NCBI RefSeq assembly: GCF_002775205.1
Contig: NC_036456.1
Span: 20,733,968 to 20,797,967 of the forward strand
Direction: 5' to 3'
Source: Xiphophorus maculatus
Taxonomy: Eukaryota; Chordata; Actinopteri; Cyprinodontiformes; Poeciliidae
DNA: 64,000 bases
Translations under genes and position numbers: made by a program
Part shown: one piece after another, positions 24,774-41,458 of the stretch
Numbering within the stretch: position 1 is the first letter of the stretch
How the letters are laid out: each line of letters opens with the position of its first letter
Notes under the pieces: generated by a model
What the model saw: only the letters and a program-made list of their open reading frames with translations
What the model was told of the DNA's origin: nothing
Databases searched by the model: none

Positions 24774-25947
24774 CTTAAAGGGCGGTGCCTCATAGATCAA
24801 TGGTTAGACTAAAACTACATTTCCTATAACTCCACCAAACTCGCGCGTGAAGACACAAACTGTGACGTGTCCTTCGGTATCTGCGCATGCGTGTTTCTCT
24901 GCTGGGTAAATAAATCTGAATAAATCTGTTTCCCTTCAGTAAAACCAACTTCAACTGGCAAAGTAAGTGCACCCTGGTTCTCCGTCAGGTGGAAGTTAGT
25001 GAAGCAGATTTGTGTTTTTCAAATCGGGGCCGCCAGAGGGCGCTAGAGAGGACACAGAAACCTGGGGATGACAATGTTATCAGACATATTAAATAATATT
25101 TTTACAATAAAATCTTATCGGGTTTTCAGTCATTATTACAAAACATAAGCTAAAATAATTTATTTAAATGTTGTTTCCTTGCTCATGCTTGTAGTTTTTC
25201 TATCTATAATATTTAACAGGATATGAAATGAAAAGAAGTGGGTGTTAACTTTCTTATAAAATATATTTATTTCAGCACAGTTTCTCCATCACATGTTGCA
25301 TCATTAAAAGCATCAGGTAAAGCCCAGAAGACCTGGTTCTGAATCCGCCTGGGTCAGGAGGAACATGCCGGTCTCTGGTTCTGCAGCCGATAAATGGGAA
25401 ACTAAATCATACCTGGAAAAAATGGACTTTGGTTGAATTCATGTCATGAAATCTAGAGGGTTTGGTAGAACTCAGGCAGTTCTGGATGGACCTCAGACCG
25501 ACTGGCATTCGGGTCTCAGGTGAAGATTCTCCGCTACAAGCTAGCAGCCTGTCTGAACGTAGACAACTTACGTTCAGACAGTAAGTTATTGTTTCACATT
25601 TGTTACATAATAATTACAACAGTTTATGTTGTAATTATTCTCAGACATGAGAAAGAAAGTCTACATGCAGGTGAAACCTTCTACTCTGAACTGCTGCGTC
25701 CTTCAGGATCCGCTGAGTCTCCTTTCCAACAGGATGTGTTCCCAGTGTTCCCAGTGTCCCCAGCACCAGGTCATTAATACTGTACAGTCATTAACTCAGA
25801 GGACTTTAAATCTAAGGATCCATAATTACATATTTATTGACTTTAATTTGAATCTCGTTAGTTTATGGATTTATCTAATTTCTCGTCTCCTTCAAGTCCT
25901 TCTATCCTCAAACTAAAACTCAAATTCTTCTGTCCTCCACCATCTTC

Positions 25948-30970
<5,023 letters not shown>

Positions 30971-31854
30971 GGTGATACAGTTGGTCTGGTGAGAGGAAGG
31001 AACGTTGCTCTTGGTTAAAATCTACGTTAACATTCAGGTTTTGGTTCTTTTAGAGAATATGCTGGTTTTTCTGGTGAATTTGAACTGGGACCAGTTTCAG
31101 GAGCTGATCCTGATCATAACTGATCTACATGGATTATTAAAATTCAAATTAAAATCAATCATCCCTGAGCATGACTCCTCTAATGCAACCTCACTGATCA
31201 CAACAGGAGCAAAGACTGAAGGTTTCTAATGGTTCATCATTTCTGATTCCCAGCGGATGAAGCAGGATTCCTCCAGTCTGCTGTCCTGCAGCGTTAAACG
31301 TCTCTGCTTCACCTGAATCCATTACTGGCTCTTTATCAGAGCTGGACTGCAGCTGGTGAGGCAGTTGGACATTTAACTCAAGTGTGTCTGGCCCTCGAGG
31401 AATGAAGTTTATCGGATTAAAACAGGAAGATTTGATAAACTGACAGACCAGAAACCTGCTGACTGTCTTTATCTCTGAAGAACCCTGAGGGGTCAGAGGT
31501 GAAACGTCAGGACTCCAGTCTCCTGTAGATGACTGAGGACTGTCTGGTTCTGGTCTCCTGGGAATCAAGGCCTCAGTCCAGATGCAGCTGGTTCTGGTTT
31601 CAGAGGTTCTCCAGAGAACATCCAGCTTCATGAAGGAACCTAGCAGAGGTTCTGGTTCTGCTTAACGCCAGGTTTGGTTCTATAGCATCCAGGCTTTGAC
31701 CATCAGAACTCTGATCGATGATCATCTGGACACAGAGAACCTGGACGCCCATCAGACACATGATGGGTCGAGAGGTTCTGTTCACCAGAACCCACCCTGG
31801 AGACGAAGCGAACCTGGAGAAAACTGGAGCCAAACACTGCCAGAGCTTTTTCTG

Positions 31855-32045
31855 GTTCTAACAAACCACCAGCACAGTGAGGCCTGGCGGTGGCAGCATC
31901 ATGCTGCGGGGATAAAGAAACTGATCAGAGTTGATGGGAGATCAAGATGGAGATGAATCAGGACAATCCTGGAGGAAAACCTGCAGGACAGGTGAGACTG
32001 GACCGCAGGTTCAGCTTCCAGCAGGACAGCAGCCTGAAATATTAT
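31855..32045 (+). mobile_element. Degenerate Tc1/mariner transposase remnant
   Basis: Contains GGTGGCAGCATCATGCTG followed by ggggat, the well-known Tc1 signature encoding GGxxMLWG. About 110 bp later comes TTCCAGCAGGACAGC, matching the Tc1 FQQDN block. Stops and indels interrupt the frame; no inverted repeats were located. Confidence 0.7.
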
Positions 32046-32534
32046 GGGATGTTTCAGACCAGAGCAGACTCAGCAACGGCCTAGTCTAAGGTGGGCACAC
32101 TCTGCTGATCTGATAATGCGCTAGCAGCAGAGCTGATTTTAAATTTAGAGCTTTAGCTGTTTAGCTAACTTTGAAAACTTTAACTTCCCCTAAATTAGTT
32201 TTCCTGGATAAGATGTGAAACACAGATTCAGTTTTGAAAGGGCTAACCGTAGCCCTCAATGCTATGGTGGGATAGCACTTTAGCATTAGCCTCTGCTAAT
32301 TACCATGTACCGCTGTAGCGTTAGCTTCTGTCTAATACTACAGTGGTATGGCTCCTTAGCATTAGCTTCTGCTAAATGCTATGCTGGCATAGCACTTTAA
32401 TGTTAGCTAATGTTTATGATTATTGCTTTATGTTTATAGTTATTGAATACAGAGACTGACTGTGTGGAGGAGCATGATGGGAAACGGGTTGGTTGATGGT
32501 TTGAGTCTCTCCTGGTGGAAACATCTGAACATCT

Positions 32535-33113
32535 GGAGCTAAATGAAGGAGCTAAATGAAGGAGCTAAATGAAGGAGCTAAACGAAGGAGCTAAATGAAG
32601 GAGCTAAACGAAGGAGTTAAACGAAGGAGTTAAACGAAGGAGCTAAATGAAGGAGCTAAATGAAGGAGTTAAATGAAGGAGCTAAACGAAGGAGTTAAAC
32701 GAAGGAGTTAAACGAAGGAGCTAAATGAAGGAGCTAAATGAAGGAGTTAAATGAAGGAGCTAAATGAAGGAGTTAAATGAAGGAGCTAAATGAAGGAGCT
32801 AAATGAAGGAGTTAAACGAAGGAGCTAAATGAAGGAGCTAAATGAAGGAGCTAAATGAAGGAGCTAAACGAAGGAGTTAAATGAAGGAGCTAAATGAAGG
32901 AGCTAAATGAAGGAGCTAAATGAAGGAGCTAAATGAAGGAGCTAAACGAAGGAGTTAAATGAAGGAGCTAAATGAAGGAGCTAAATGAAGGAGCTAAATG
33001 AAGGAGTTAAACGAAGGAGTTAAATGAAGGAGTTAAATGAAGGAGCTAAATGAAGGAGTTAAATGAAGGAGCTAAATGAAGGAGTTAAAGAAGGAGCTAA
33101 ATGAAGGAGTTAA
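32535..33113. repeat. 13 bp minisatellite (GGAGCTAAATGAA)
   Basis: About 44 tandem copies with a few variant positions (C/T in GAGCT/GAGTT, T/C in AAATGAA/AAACGAA). Variant types occur in recurring patterns, suggesting block duplications. Intergenic, upstream of cnga1. Confidence 0.95.
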
Positions 33114-33436
33114 TGTTGAACCCAGCAGGTTGGTGGAGATATCTGGAAGCTGGAATACGTTTAAAATCAGATTTAAAAGATGGTTTCCTTCATGGTAGAG
33201 ATGAAAACTGGATGTTATTTATTGATCCATCTGGACTCTGGTTCCTCTGAGGTTAAACTGATGATTCATCTCTGCTGTCCTCAGAGTCCAAGTTTCAGTT
33301 AAAACACAGATTATATGTCAGATTTATGAATAAATCTGAATATTTTAGACGTCTTTAAATCAGATTATTTCCACAGGAAGTTCTGATGGAGTTTGACCGT
33401 CATTTTCTCCTGCAGTCGAGTCTGTCGGACTCAAAC

Positions 33437-33775
33437 CTGCTGAAGTTTCACTAACCGGACCGGTTCTGTTCAGGTCAGACTAACCGGACCGGTTCCCTTC
33501 AGGTCAGACTAACCGGACCGGTTCCGTTCAGGTCAGACTAACCGGACTGGTTCCCTTCAGGTCAGACTAACCGGACTGGTTCCTCTAAGGTCAGACTAAC
33601 CGGACCGGTTCCGTTCAGGTCAGACTAACTGGACCGGTTCTGTTCAGGTCAGACTAACCGGACTGGTTCCTCTAAGGTCAGACTAACCGGACCGGTTCTG
33701 TTCAGGTCAGACTAACCGGACCGGTTCCCTTCAGGTCAGACTAACCGGACCAGTTCCGTTCAGGTCAGACTAACC
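33437..33775. repeat. About 29 bp minisatellite (ACCGGTTC / GGTCAGACTAACCGG)
   Basis: About eleven tandem units of TTCAGGTCAGACTAACCGGA followed by ccggttc. Most units include ACCGGT or TTCAGGTCA. Intergenic. Confidence 0.93.
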
Positions 33776-34306
33776 AGCAGCACGATGAATAAACTTGGTT
33801 CTGTCCGTATCGTTTCTCCCTCTGCCTTTTATCTCCTTACCTGTCAGCTGATAATCCCGGGTTCTGCGGCCTAGATCCCCTCCAAACACATCACCATGGA
33901 AACAGCGGGGCGACCCCCCGACCAGAACCTCATAAACACTTGGAGGAACCCAGAGAGGAAAGACCAGGAGAAAATGGGAGAAACCCGAGAGGAGGAAGGA
34001 GAGGAGGAGCCGATCCTGCAGGGAGTCTCTGTCACCCTGACAGGGATAAACGGATTATAGCAGGGATGATACGTCTGAGACCGGACCGGACCGGGACTGG
34101 ACCTGGAATGGACCTGGACTGGACCGGGACTGGACCGGGCCTGGACCTGGACTTGACCGGGACTTGACCGGGACGGACTGGACCTGGACACTGGGCAGGT
34201 TAAACAGGATCCAGGTTCTGGTCGGCAGCTGCAGCTCTGGGTCAGAACCTTCCTGTGTGTTTAAATTAGCTGAATGTTATCAGACGTTCAGCAGGTGGAG
34301 GAGTGA

Positions 34307-34337
<31 letters not shown>

Positions 34338-35594
34338 TTAAAATGACCCAGAAGAAGAGAGAATCTCAGAAAGCGAGAGAGAGAAGGAGAGAAGGAGAGG
34401 AGAGAAGGAGAGAAGGTGAGGAGGTGTAAAAAGTGAGGATGGTTGGATTAGAGAAATCCTGCTGAGTCAGCGCTGGACTCTAATAACACACACACACACA
34501 CACACGGTGGGGGGCAGCTTTGATTGGCTTACTGGGAATTATCTGAGTGTAACGAGGCTGATGAAGTTAAAGGAAGCAGAAGCAGTGTCGACCAATCAGA
34601 GTCCGTCGTTCAGCCTGAGACTCCAGCAACGTTTCCTCATTTCTGGTTTTAAAATAATATTCATATTCTGACTTCCTGTCAGCCGCTGCCTCAGCCGCGC
34701 CCTCTAGTGGTAAACTAGGCAAATAACACACACACACACACATACACACACTGGCTGCTAACACCTACAGTTAGTTTTACCAATGTTTCTTTAATTAGTT
34801 TCTAAATTCCTGATAAATTGTGATTTTTAGGAACAAAGAAAATGAAACATTGTTTTAGTTTTTAGGTTTTTATTAAATGATTTCTATGAATCAGACATTA
34901 ATAATCGCACCACGAACAGTTTCAGCCTCAAACCAGAAACTTTTTCCCTGCAACCCAAATATTAATAAACTAAATGATTTAAACCCATAAATGATCAGAA
35001 CCTGAACCCAAAGCCTCGACCCGCCGGGCCTCGACCCGCCGGGCCTCCCTTCACCGCATTCCTAAAGAAAACCACCTGACCCAAACCGCTGCAACACACC
35101 CAGACTGGATCAGAACCAGAACCATGGTCCCATCAGAACCATGGTCCAATCAGAACCCTGGTCCCATCAGAACCATGGTCCAATCAGAACCCTGGTCCAA
35201 TCAGAACCTTCGACCCATCAGAACCATGGTCCCATCAGAACCATGGTCCAATCAGAACCCTGGTCCCATCAGAACCATGGTCCCATCAGAACCATGGTCC
35301 GATCAGAACCATGGTCCGATCAGAACCCTGGTCCCACCTCGTTGGTCCAAACCATGCTTATGTGAGCCGTGGTTCCGGATCTGGACCTGGTGGATCTGCG
35401 TCTCCTAGATCTGTTATATTTCTGGAGAATCAGGACAGAAGGAGACAAAAAGCAGAAAGTTACAGAGCAAAAGGAACATTTCTGGGTTCAAAGGTCAGAG
35501 TCCAGAACCTCAGAGACCAAACAAACCCAAAGCTTAAATCATCTTGATATTCATCAGATGCTAGCAGAGGTTCTGGCGGTTCTGGAGGGTTTAC
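33776..35594. other. Intergenic region without recognisable gene
   Basis: Includes degenerate GGACCGGGACTGGACCT repeats (34080-34190), (ATG)n at 34308-34334, a GAGAGAAGGAG purine tract (34370-34430), CA runs near 34490 and 34725, and a 17 bp minisatellite (CAGAACCATGGTCCCAT) at 35110-35335. No coding signal was found on either strand. Confidence 0.7.
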
Positions 35595-37565
35595 CGGGAT
35601 GCAGCCGTTCCCCTCCTCGATGCAGACTGCAGCTTACAGTGCATGAAGACGTTCCCGGACCGCCCAGAGAACTGGAACATGTTGAAGGAGAAGAGGGTGG
35701 AGGTTCCCTCGCCGTTCCCTTCCACCGTCACAGTCGGGTCGGCAGGGTTGGCACAGCTGGTCCAAAACAAGAAGACGTCAAGAATCTTTAAGAATCCAGA
35801 ATCTGGTCAACTTCCTGAAATCACCAGAAAGTCGACAGCAGCTCCTGGATGCTGCTCAGTGTACCAGGTTCCCTAACTCATACTAACCCCACCCTGTTCA
35901 CCCCCACAGGGTGGGGTTGGGTCTGCCAATGGAGATGGACCCAACCCCTCTAGAACCAAACCAAATATTAACCAACCAGAGCAACACAAGACGTGAAGGA
36001 GCTAAAGCCGTCGGAGGGATCTGTAAGTCAGAATATAACTACGCCTCCTGGTGGCTCAGAGGGGAACCAGGTTGACTTTAACCCCCTTTCCCTTTGGTTC
36101 CTTACAGAAAACATTCAGACCCACTGATGACTTGAACTGTTCAGTGAAACCGGTTTCTGACTGCTCCTCACCCGTTCCTGATCAGGTCATATCTCAGGCT
36201 CCCGCTGTCTGACTCCTGATTGGCCGCCCAGCAGGAATCGGTCACCACGGAGATCAGCTCTTCATCCAGCCCGTCGGTCTTCAACTCCACCCAGAGCTTC
36301 TCGTCCAGCCAGACCTCGGTGTTGGACTCCCCAGGCTGGGTGTGGGTGGCGTCGGTCTAGGCCCTCATGGTCAGGGTGTAGCTCCACACACCAGAGGTGC
36401 TGAGCTGCAGACCAGACAGAGACATGAATCAGCATCTCTGAGGGATCATAGATGAGCATCTGCACCTCACACACCTGCCATCATCACCGGTCTCACAAGC
36501 CGTCACACACCTGCTTGTGATCTTAAAAGCCTCGATGGCATCCTGAACGTAGACGCAGGAAAGGTCGATGAAGACCTGGTCTCTGCGTGTGATGAGGTTG
36601 GAGGAGCCGTTGTAGTTTAGTTGCTGATGGTGTTCTGGTAGATTATCTGGTTGTTGTTGCTCTGCAGGATGAAACATTGGGACCCATCAGGACCAAGCCC
36701 AACTTTAAAGAACGATCTCAAACTAGAGACTGAACCCACCATGACCTCTGTCCCACAGCGGTTGGTGTTGTTGAAGCTGAACGTCACCATGTGGGTCTCC
36801 TCGTCCATGCGCCCCCTGCAGGTCAGGTTTTTCAGGTGTAAGTTAATGTAGTCAACATGTTCGTCCTTCAGGAGACAGTTGACCAGCGTCAGGCAGGCGG
36901 AGGTCTGGTTGCAGACTGTTGGATCTCCTGAAGGACATAAAGGTCTCAGTCACCGCCAGGTCAGGTCTCCAGTAGTTCAGGCCTGTCATCGTGTTTTCTC
37001 AGACGTTGGACCCAAAGCGTTTCTTTCTCGGTTTTTGGAGGCAAAGATGGCTCGACAGAAGCAGCGAGTGTCTCTGCTGACCGTCTTCTCTCCACAGAAC
37101 TCATGGTGGCTGCAGGGCCGGTCCTGGCAGAAGGCTTCAGGGTTCACTGCAGAGGAACACCAACACTGTTAGACTCATGAATGGTCTCTTTGCAAGGCGG
37201 GACGGTCGGGTGAAGCGGGTCTTACGGCACACGGCTTTGGACCTCAAGCCGACCAGCGAGACGTTACGCTTCAGCCTGCAGGTTCTGGCGTAGGCCTCAA
37301 GAAACTGGCACTTAAGGTCATCCAGGTCAGGATATCTGCAGAGTGTGTCGGTGCAGGCGGTGATGTAGGGCTCTGGGTCGAGGTCACAGGAGGAGAACGG
37401 CGCCTCCTTCAGGAGGTTACAGCTGGTGAGGAAAGACAGAAGGAGTCATGAACTCCTGAGGCAGACGGAGCACAGCCTGATGTTTGTGGTTGAGTCTGAT
37501 TACTGTTCAGTCATCCTGGTGCAGTTGATCATGGAGTCGTTGGTGTCGTACTGCGTCTCACAGCT
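35595..37565 (-). pseudogene. Decayed zona pellucida (ZP)-domain gene, tectorin/zonadhesin-like
   Basis: Minus-strand remnants in correct order. About 37504-37565 encodes a Cys-containing piece (CETQYDTNDSMINC). About 37228-37423 encodes a C8-like domain (CNLLKEAPFSSCDLDPEPY). About 37025-37147 encodes a Cys-rich segment (NPEAFCQDRPCSHHEFCGEK). ZP-N begins near 36930 (DPTVCNQTSACLTL, TFSFNNTNRCGTEVM). A second ZP block is at 36420-36720 (RRDQVFIDLSCVYVQ). ZP-C lies at 36172-36404 (ELISVVTDSCWAANQ) and 35595-35756 (FSFNMFQFSG). Three lesions break it. An in-frame TAG at 36357-36359 follows YTLTMRA. A frameshift near 36620 separates IIYQNTIS from NYNGSSNLITRR. A frameshift near 35625 separates VFMHCKLQ from VCIEEGNGCIP. 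Intact relatives are secreted or membrane-anchored matrix proteins. No start exon was found. Sequencing error could explain single lesions, but three argue for a pseudogene. Confidence 0.72.
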
Positions 37566-37951
37566 GTAGGAAGGGAAGAGATGCAGGTGGAGACGTTTGA
37601 TTGGACAGAGTAGAAACCAAACCAGAACATGAAGGACTTGATGTTTCCTTCAGAGCTGGGAGTTTTCAGACGCACTTGTCCGGCGGCCATGTTGGAAATG
37701 TCCTACATTTAATTAGCAATTAGCTCATTAAATACTTTAGTTTGGGCCCAAAACTTTATCTCCAAACTAAATATTTGATTCTGAGCTAAAAAAAAAACAA
37801 CCAACCAAACAAAAAAAAAAACCTTTAGCTCAGAACTAGTAAATATTTAACTAAATATTTTAACTAAATACTAAGCTATAGATATTTAGCTTTGAGCTAA
37901 ATATTAGCTAGAAAGCTAAATATTAAGCTAGCAAACTAAATCTTTTATTCT

Positions 37952-38161
37952 TTTTTTTTTTTTTACCCCTCCAGGGGGTATTTTGTGGCTCTAGTGTCCC
38001 TTATATGACAGCAGACTGACAGGAAACAGGGAAGGAGAGGGGGGGGGGAAGACATGCGGCAAATGTAGTCGGGTCCGGGAGTCGAACCCGCGACGGCCGC
38101 GTCGAGGACTCAAGGCCTAAAAATACGGGTCGCGCTAACCGCTACGCCACCACGGCACGCC
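37952..38161 (-). mobile_element. tRNA-derived SINE with perfect target duplication
   Basis: On the minus strand it starts GGCGTGCCGTGGTGGCGTAG. An A-box-like stretch (TAGCGGTTAGCGCG) and a B box (GGTTCGACTCC) follow, then a tRNA-unrelated body (CTAGAGCCACAAAATACCCC) and a poly-A tail (37952 onward). The 16 bp duplication CTAAATCTTTTATTCT flanks it at 37936-37951 and 38162-38177. The exact duplication implies a young insertion. It lies just upstream of the ZP pseudogene pieces. Confidence 0.93.
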
Positions 38162-38177
38162 CTAAATCTTTTATTCT

Positions 38178-38731
38178 GAGTTACTTGAATATTTAGTTAA
38201 CAAGTTAATTATTTTGCTTGCTAATTAAATATTGAACATTAATTTGAAGTTGCAGCAGATTAGTAAATATGAACAGAATGATGGGCTGAATCAGCCATTA
38301 TCTGTTATTAGAGACATTTATAACATTATATATATTAATGTGTATATTAATATGTCAGTGATAAAAGATAAATTTAATTTAATAATCTAAGAAAAATCAA
38401 CTTTCAAACATTTTAAAACTTGAAGGTTTCTGAAAATTTCTAGAAAATCTAGAAAATAATAAAAGTTTTTAAAAAGGTTGAACTTCCAGCCGTTGTCATG
38501 GTAACTAAGAGGAATGGCCCGCTCCACCAGAACCCGGTCAGTCCACCAGAACCCAATCAGTCCAGCAGTAAGTGTCACCTGGAGGATGAGGAGGATGAAG
38601 AGGAAGAGGAGGAGGAGTCCAGGTGATGGTGGGAACTGAAGACGTGACTCTGGTCTCTTTCCCCCGGCGCCAGGCGGGTCCAACACCCCCAGGTGTCAGG
38701 GCTCAGATCTATAGATCTCTGCAGCGGCACG

Positions 38732-38806
<75 letters not shown>

Positions 38807-41458
38807 TGTGTGTGTGTGTGAGACCTTCATGGCTGCTGAGGAATGCTACCCAGCGAGAAGCGATGTGGGAAAGTTCTGCATCAGAGCCAGAGGTCACCAG
38901 AACAAGAGATCTTCCCAGGACCAGATCGGTTCTGATTGGTTCTGGTTGGTTCTGATCCCACAGAACCTCGGTCCCCTCCTGGACTCCTGCTCTCCTCAGG
39001 TGATATTTGAGACCAGAGGAGTTCTGTCGGTACCAGACCCGGAGGCGGTTCTTTGTTCTCTGACTGACGGCGACCCGGTCCCGCCTACAGGTGGGGAAAG
39101 GTGTGAACTCTGACACCTGAGCATCCAGGTGGCCCCGGGCCTCCAGACGGTCCTGGTACTCAGGTTCACAGGCGCCATGGCGACGGCCCAGAGCGTCCAA
39201 TCAGAACCGGGTCAGGACCACGTTCCTTCACCTCATCAGGTCGATGAAATATAGATTAATGCAGCTTCTTCAGCGTTTATTGAGGCTCATAAAAGATTTT
39301 ATTTATTTAAATTGAAATGTTTTAAAGTGTAGTGTAATCCAGAACCAGAACTCTGTCAGAACCGGACCGGTTTCAGTTCTGGTTTCATGGTTTTGTTTGA
39401 AGGAAACCTATAAAAACATTAAATATGTCAGACTTTTAGAGGAAACTGACCAGATTCATGTCAGGTTCTGTTTTAAGATAAAAGATTTAATAAGAGAAAT
39501 TTATTAAAAGCAGAAAATCCTGAAAATCTGCAAAACGTTTTTCACACGAAGCTGAAAGTTTATTCCAGATGAACCGACTGAAACTCTGCAGATCAGAATA
39601 AATCACTACTCTAGTTATGAATATACAATATTTAAATAAACTGAATCAAACTTTAGTTATTTTGTCTACAACAGTAAAATAATTGATCCTGATTCTCAGA
39701 AACATGAATCTGATCAGATCCGTCGTTCTTCCAATATTAGTTACATTTATTTCAGTAGGTTTTTGGAATAAATATATTTTTTATTAGTATTTTTACTATT
39801 CTGTACTTTTTACTTTTACTTGAGTGATTTTATTTTGTAGTTCAGTTTTTTTAGTAATTTCACTGGATGAAGAATAAAAGATTCAGCAGAAACTCTCAGA
39901 ACTTTAAAGTTTCAGACGTTTTTTATTGATAAAAATGTATTTATAAAATTTTCTGCCTGATTTTATTATTTAGTAATTATGTTATTTATATGAATTATTA
40001 CTATTTTGTTTTTTAAAATACCATAACTTTATATTTCATCTGTCTGATCATTTTTAAATATTAAATCATGTTTTGATCAGTGAATCAGAACTTCGGTCGA
40101 CTTGTAACAAAATATTTTTTTATTTCTTGGATGGTTTTGATGAATTTTGATGAATTTTGGTCCAGTGGTTATTTCTGCTCTATAAGTCGTGTGTGTGTGT
40201 GTGTGTGTGGGTGTGTGTGTGTGTGTGTGTGTGTGAACCCAGAACCAGTTGAGTCAGCATTACAGAACCAGAACCAGAACCAGAACCAGATCACCAAAAT
40301 CCATTGCAGTTTCAGACCCACATCCACAGCAGTGGATGAGGAAAGATGTGAAACGTGTCGGTGAATGTTTGAGTTTTCATTGGTTCACGGTGGACAGACT
40401 GACGGACAGAAACAGCAGAAGAAGAAAATCAGCCACGTTTCTTCATCATTCATTCATTTCCTGTCACTGATACATTATGATGATGATTTGATTGGTTGAT
40501 CTTAAATGATTGTTTATTTAATATCCAGCAGTATTATCCAATATAATATAATATAATATAATATAATATAATATAATATAATATCATATAATATAATATA
40601 ATATAATATAATATAATATAATATAATATAATATAATATAATATAATAGCTTTGTAAAGAGCTATCCTAATAGATGAGCAGTAAATATATAACATATGCA
40701 GAGCAGCAGAAACGTGGAGGAAATGATGAATATTATAATGAAGAACAAAAATCAAACGACAGGATTTAACAGGAGGAACCAGGAAGGAGGGATGAGAGAG
40801 GAGTGAATGATGAAGGTGAACAGAAGGAGCGAGCTGATTGGCTAACAGGCTGCAGGTGAGAAGAGAGAAAAACCAGAACCAAGACAAACAAACTAAAGTA
40901 AAACAGAAACTGGGCTGATCTGATCAAACCAAGGTAACAATCACTACAGTTATGAAAAATGATTCATAATTTCACCAAAGGAAACATTACAGATTCATTC
41001 CTTGCAGACAGAAGTTTCTTTATTTCAGTTAAATGATTTTCTGCCTACAGTGATTGAAAACATTTAGCTTTAGAATATCAGAATGAACAATATTCTAGTT
41101 CATTTCAAAAGGCCTATTTAAAGTACATGGAGCCTCATAATGTGTTGAATGTGTTGAACAGCCAGCAGTGTTAGTTTAACCAGTTACCTCAGGCAGCAGC
41201 AGCTGGTGGTTTCCTCTGAAACGGGTCAGAACTTGATGAGCTTCCTGTCTGCTGCTGAGCCTCCGTCCATCTGAGCAGCAGGAAGTTTGTTTCTCCAGAT
41301 AATGCAGCCGCAGCGACGTGGAGGAACTCAGCAGGAGACCAGGAGCCTTATCTCCCTTCCTGCTGCCCATCAAACCGCCTGCTCAGAAACCAGGCGGCTG
41401 GAGGTTCTCCTCCTGCACCTCCTTCACTTCTCCTCAGAGCCGCTGAGCCTCAGTCAGC
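38178..41458. other. Intergenic region between ZP pseudogene and gp1ba-like gene
   Basis: Contains a (GT)n microsatellite (38733-38820), a second GT run (40188-40235), A/T-rich DNA, and a TATAA pentamer satellite at about 40538-40650. A hydrophobic minus-strand frame near 38590 has no Met start. No gene was recognised. Confidence 0.65.

Noticed and set aside
38040-38160. A functional tRNA gene
   Set aside because: A- and B-box-like motifs are present, but the cloverleaf is imperfect and the unit has a SINE body, poly-A tail and target duplication.
38387-38686. Hydrophobic minus-strand frame (GLLLLFLFILLILQ) as signal peptide of the ZP gene
   Set aside because: Its first codon is not ATG, no upstream Met is in frame, and no phase-compatible join to the ZP exons was found.
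38709-39200. 163-codon minus-strand frame
   Set aside because: Half of it is (CA)n-derived and the remainder shows no family motif or splice context.
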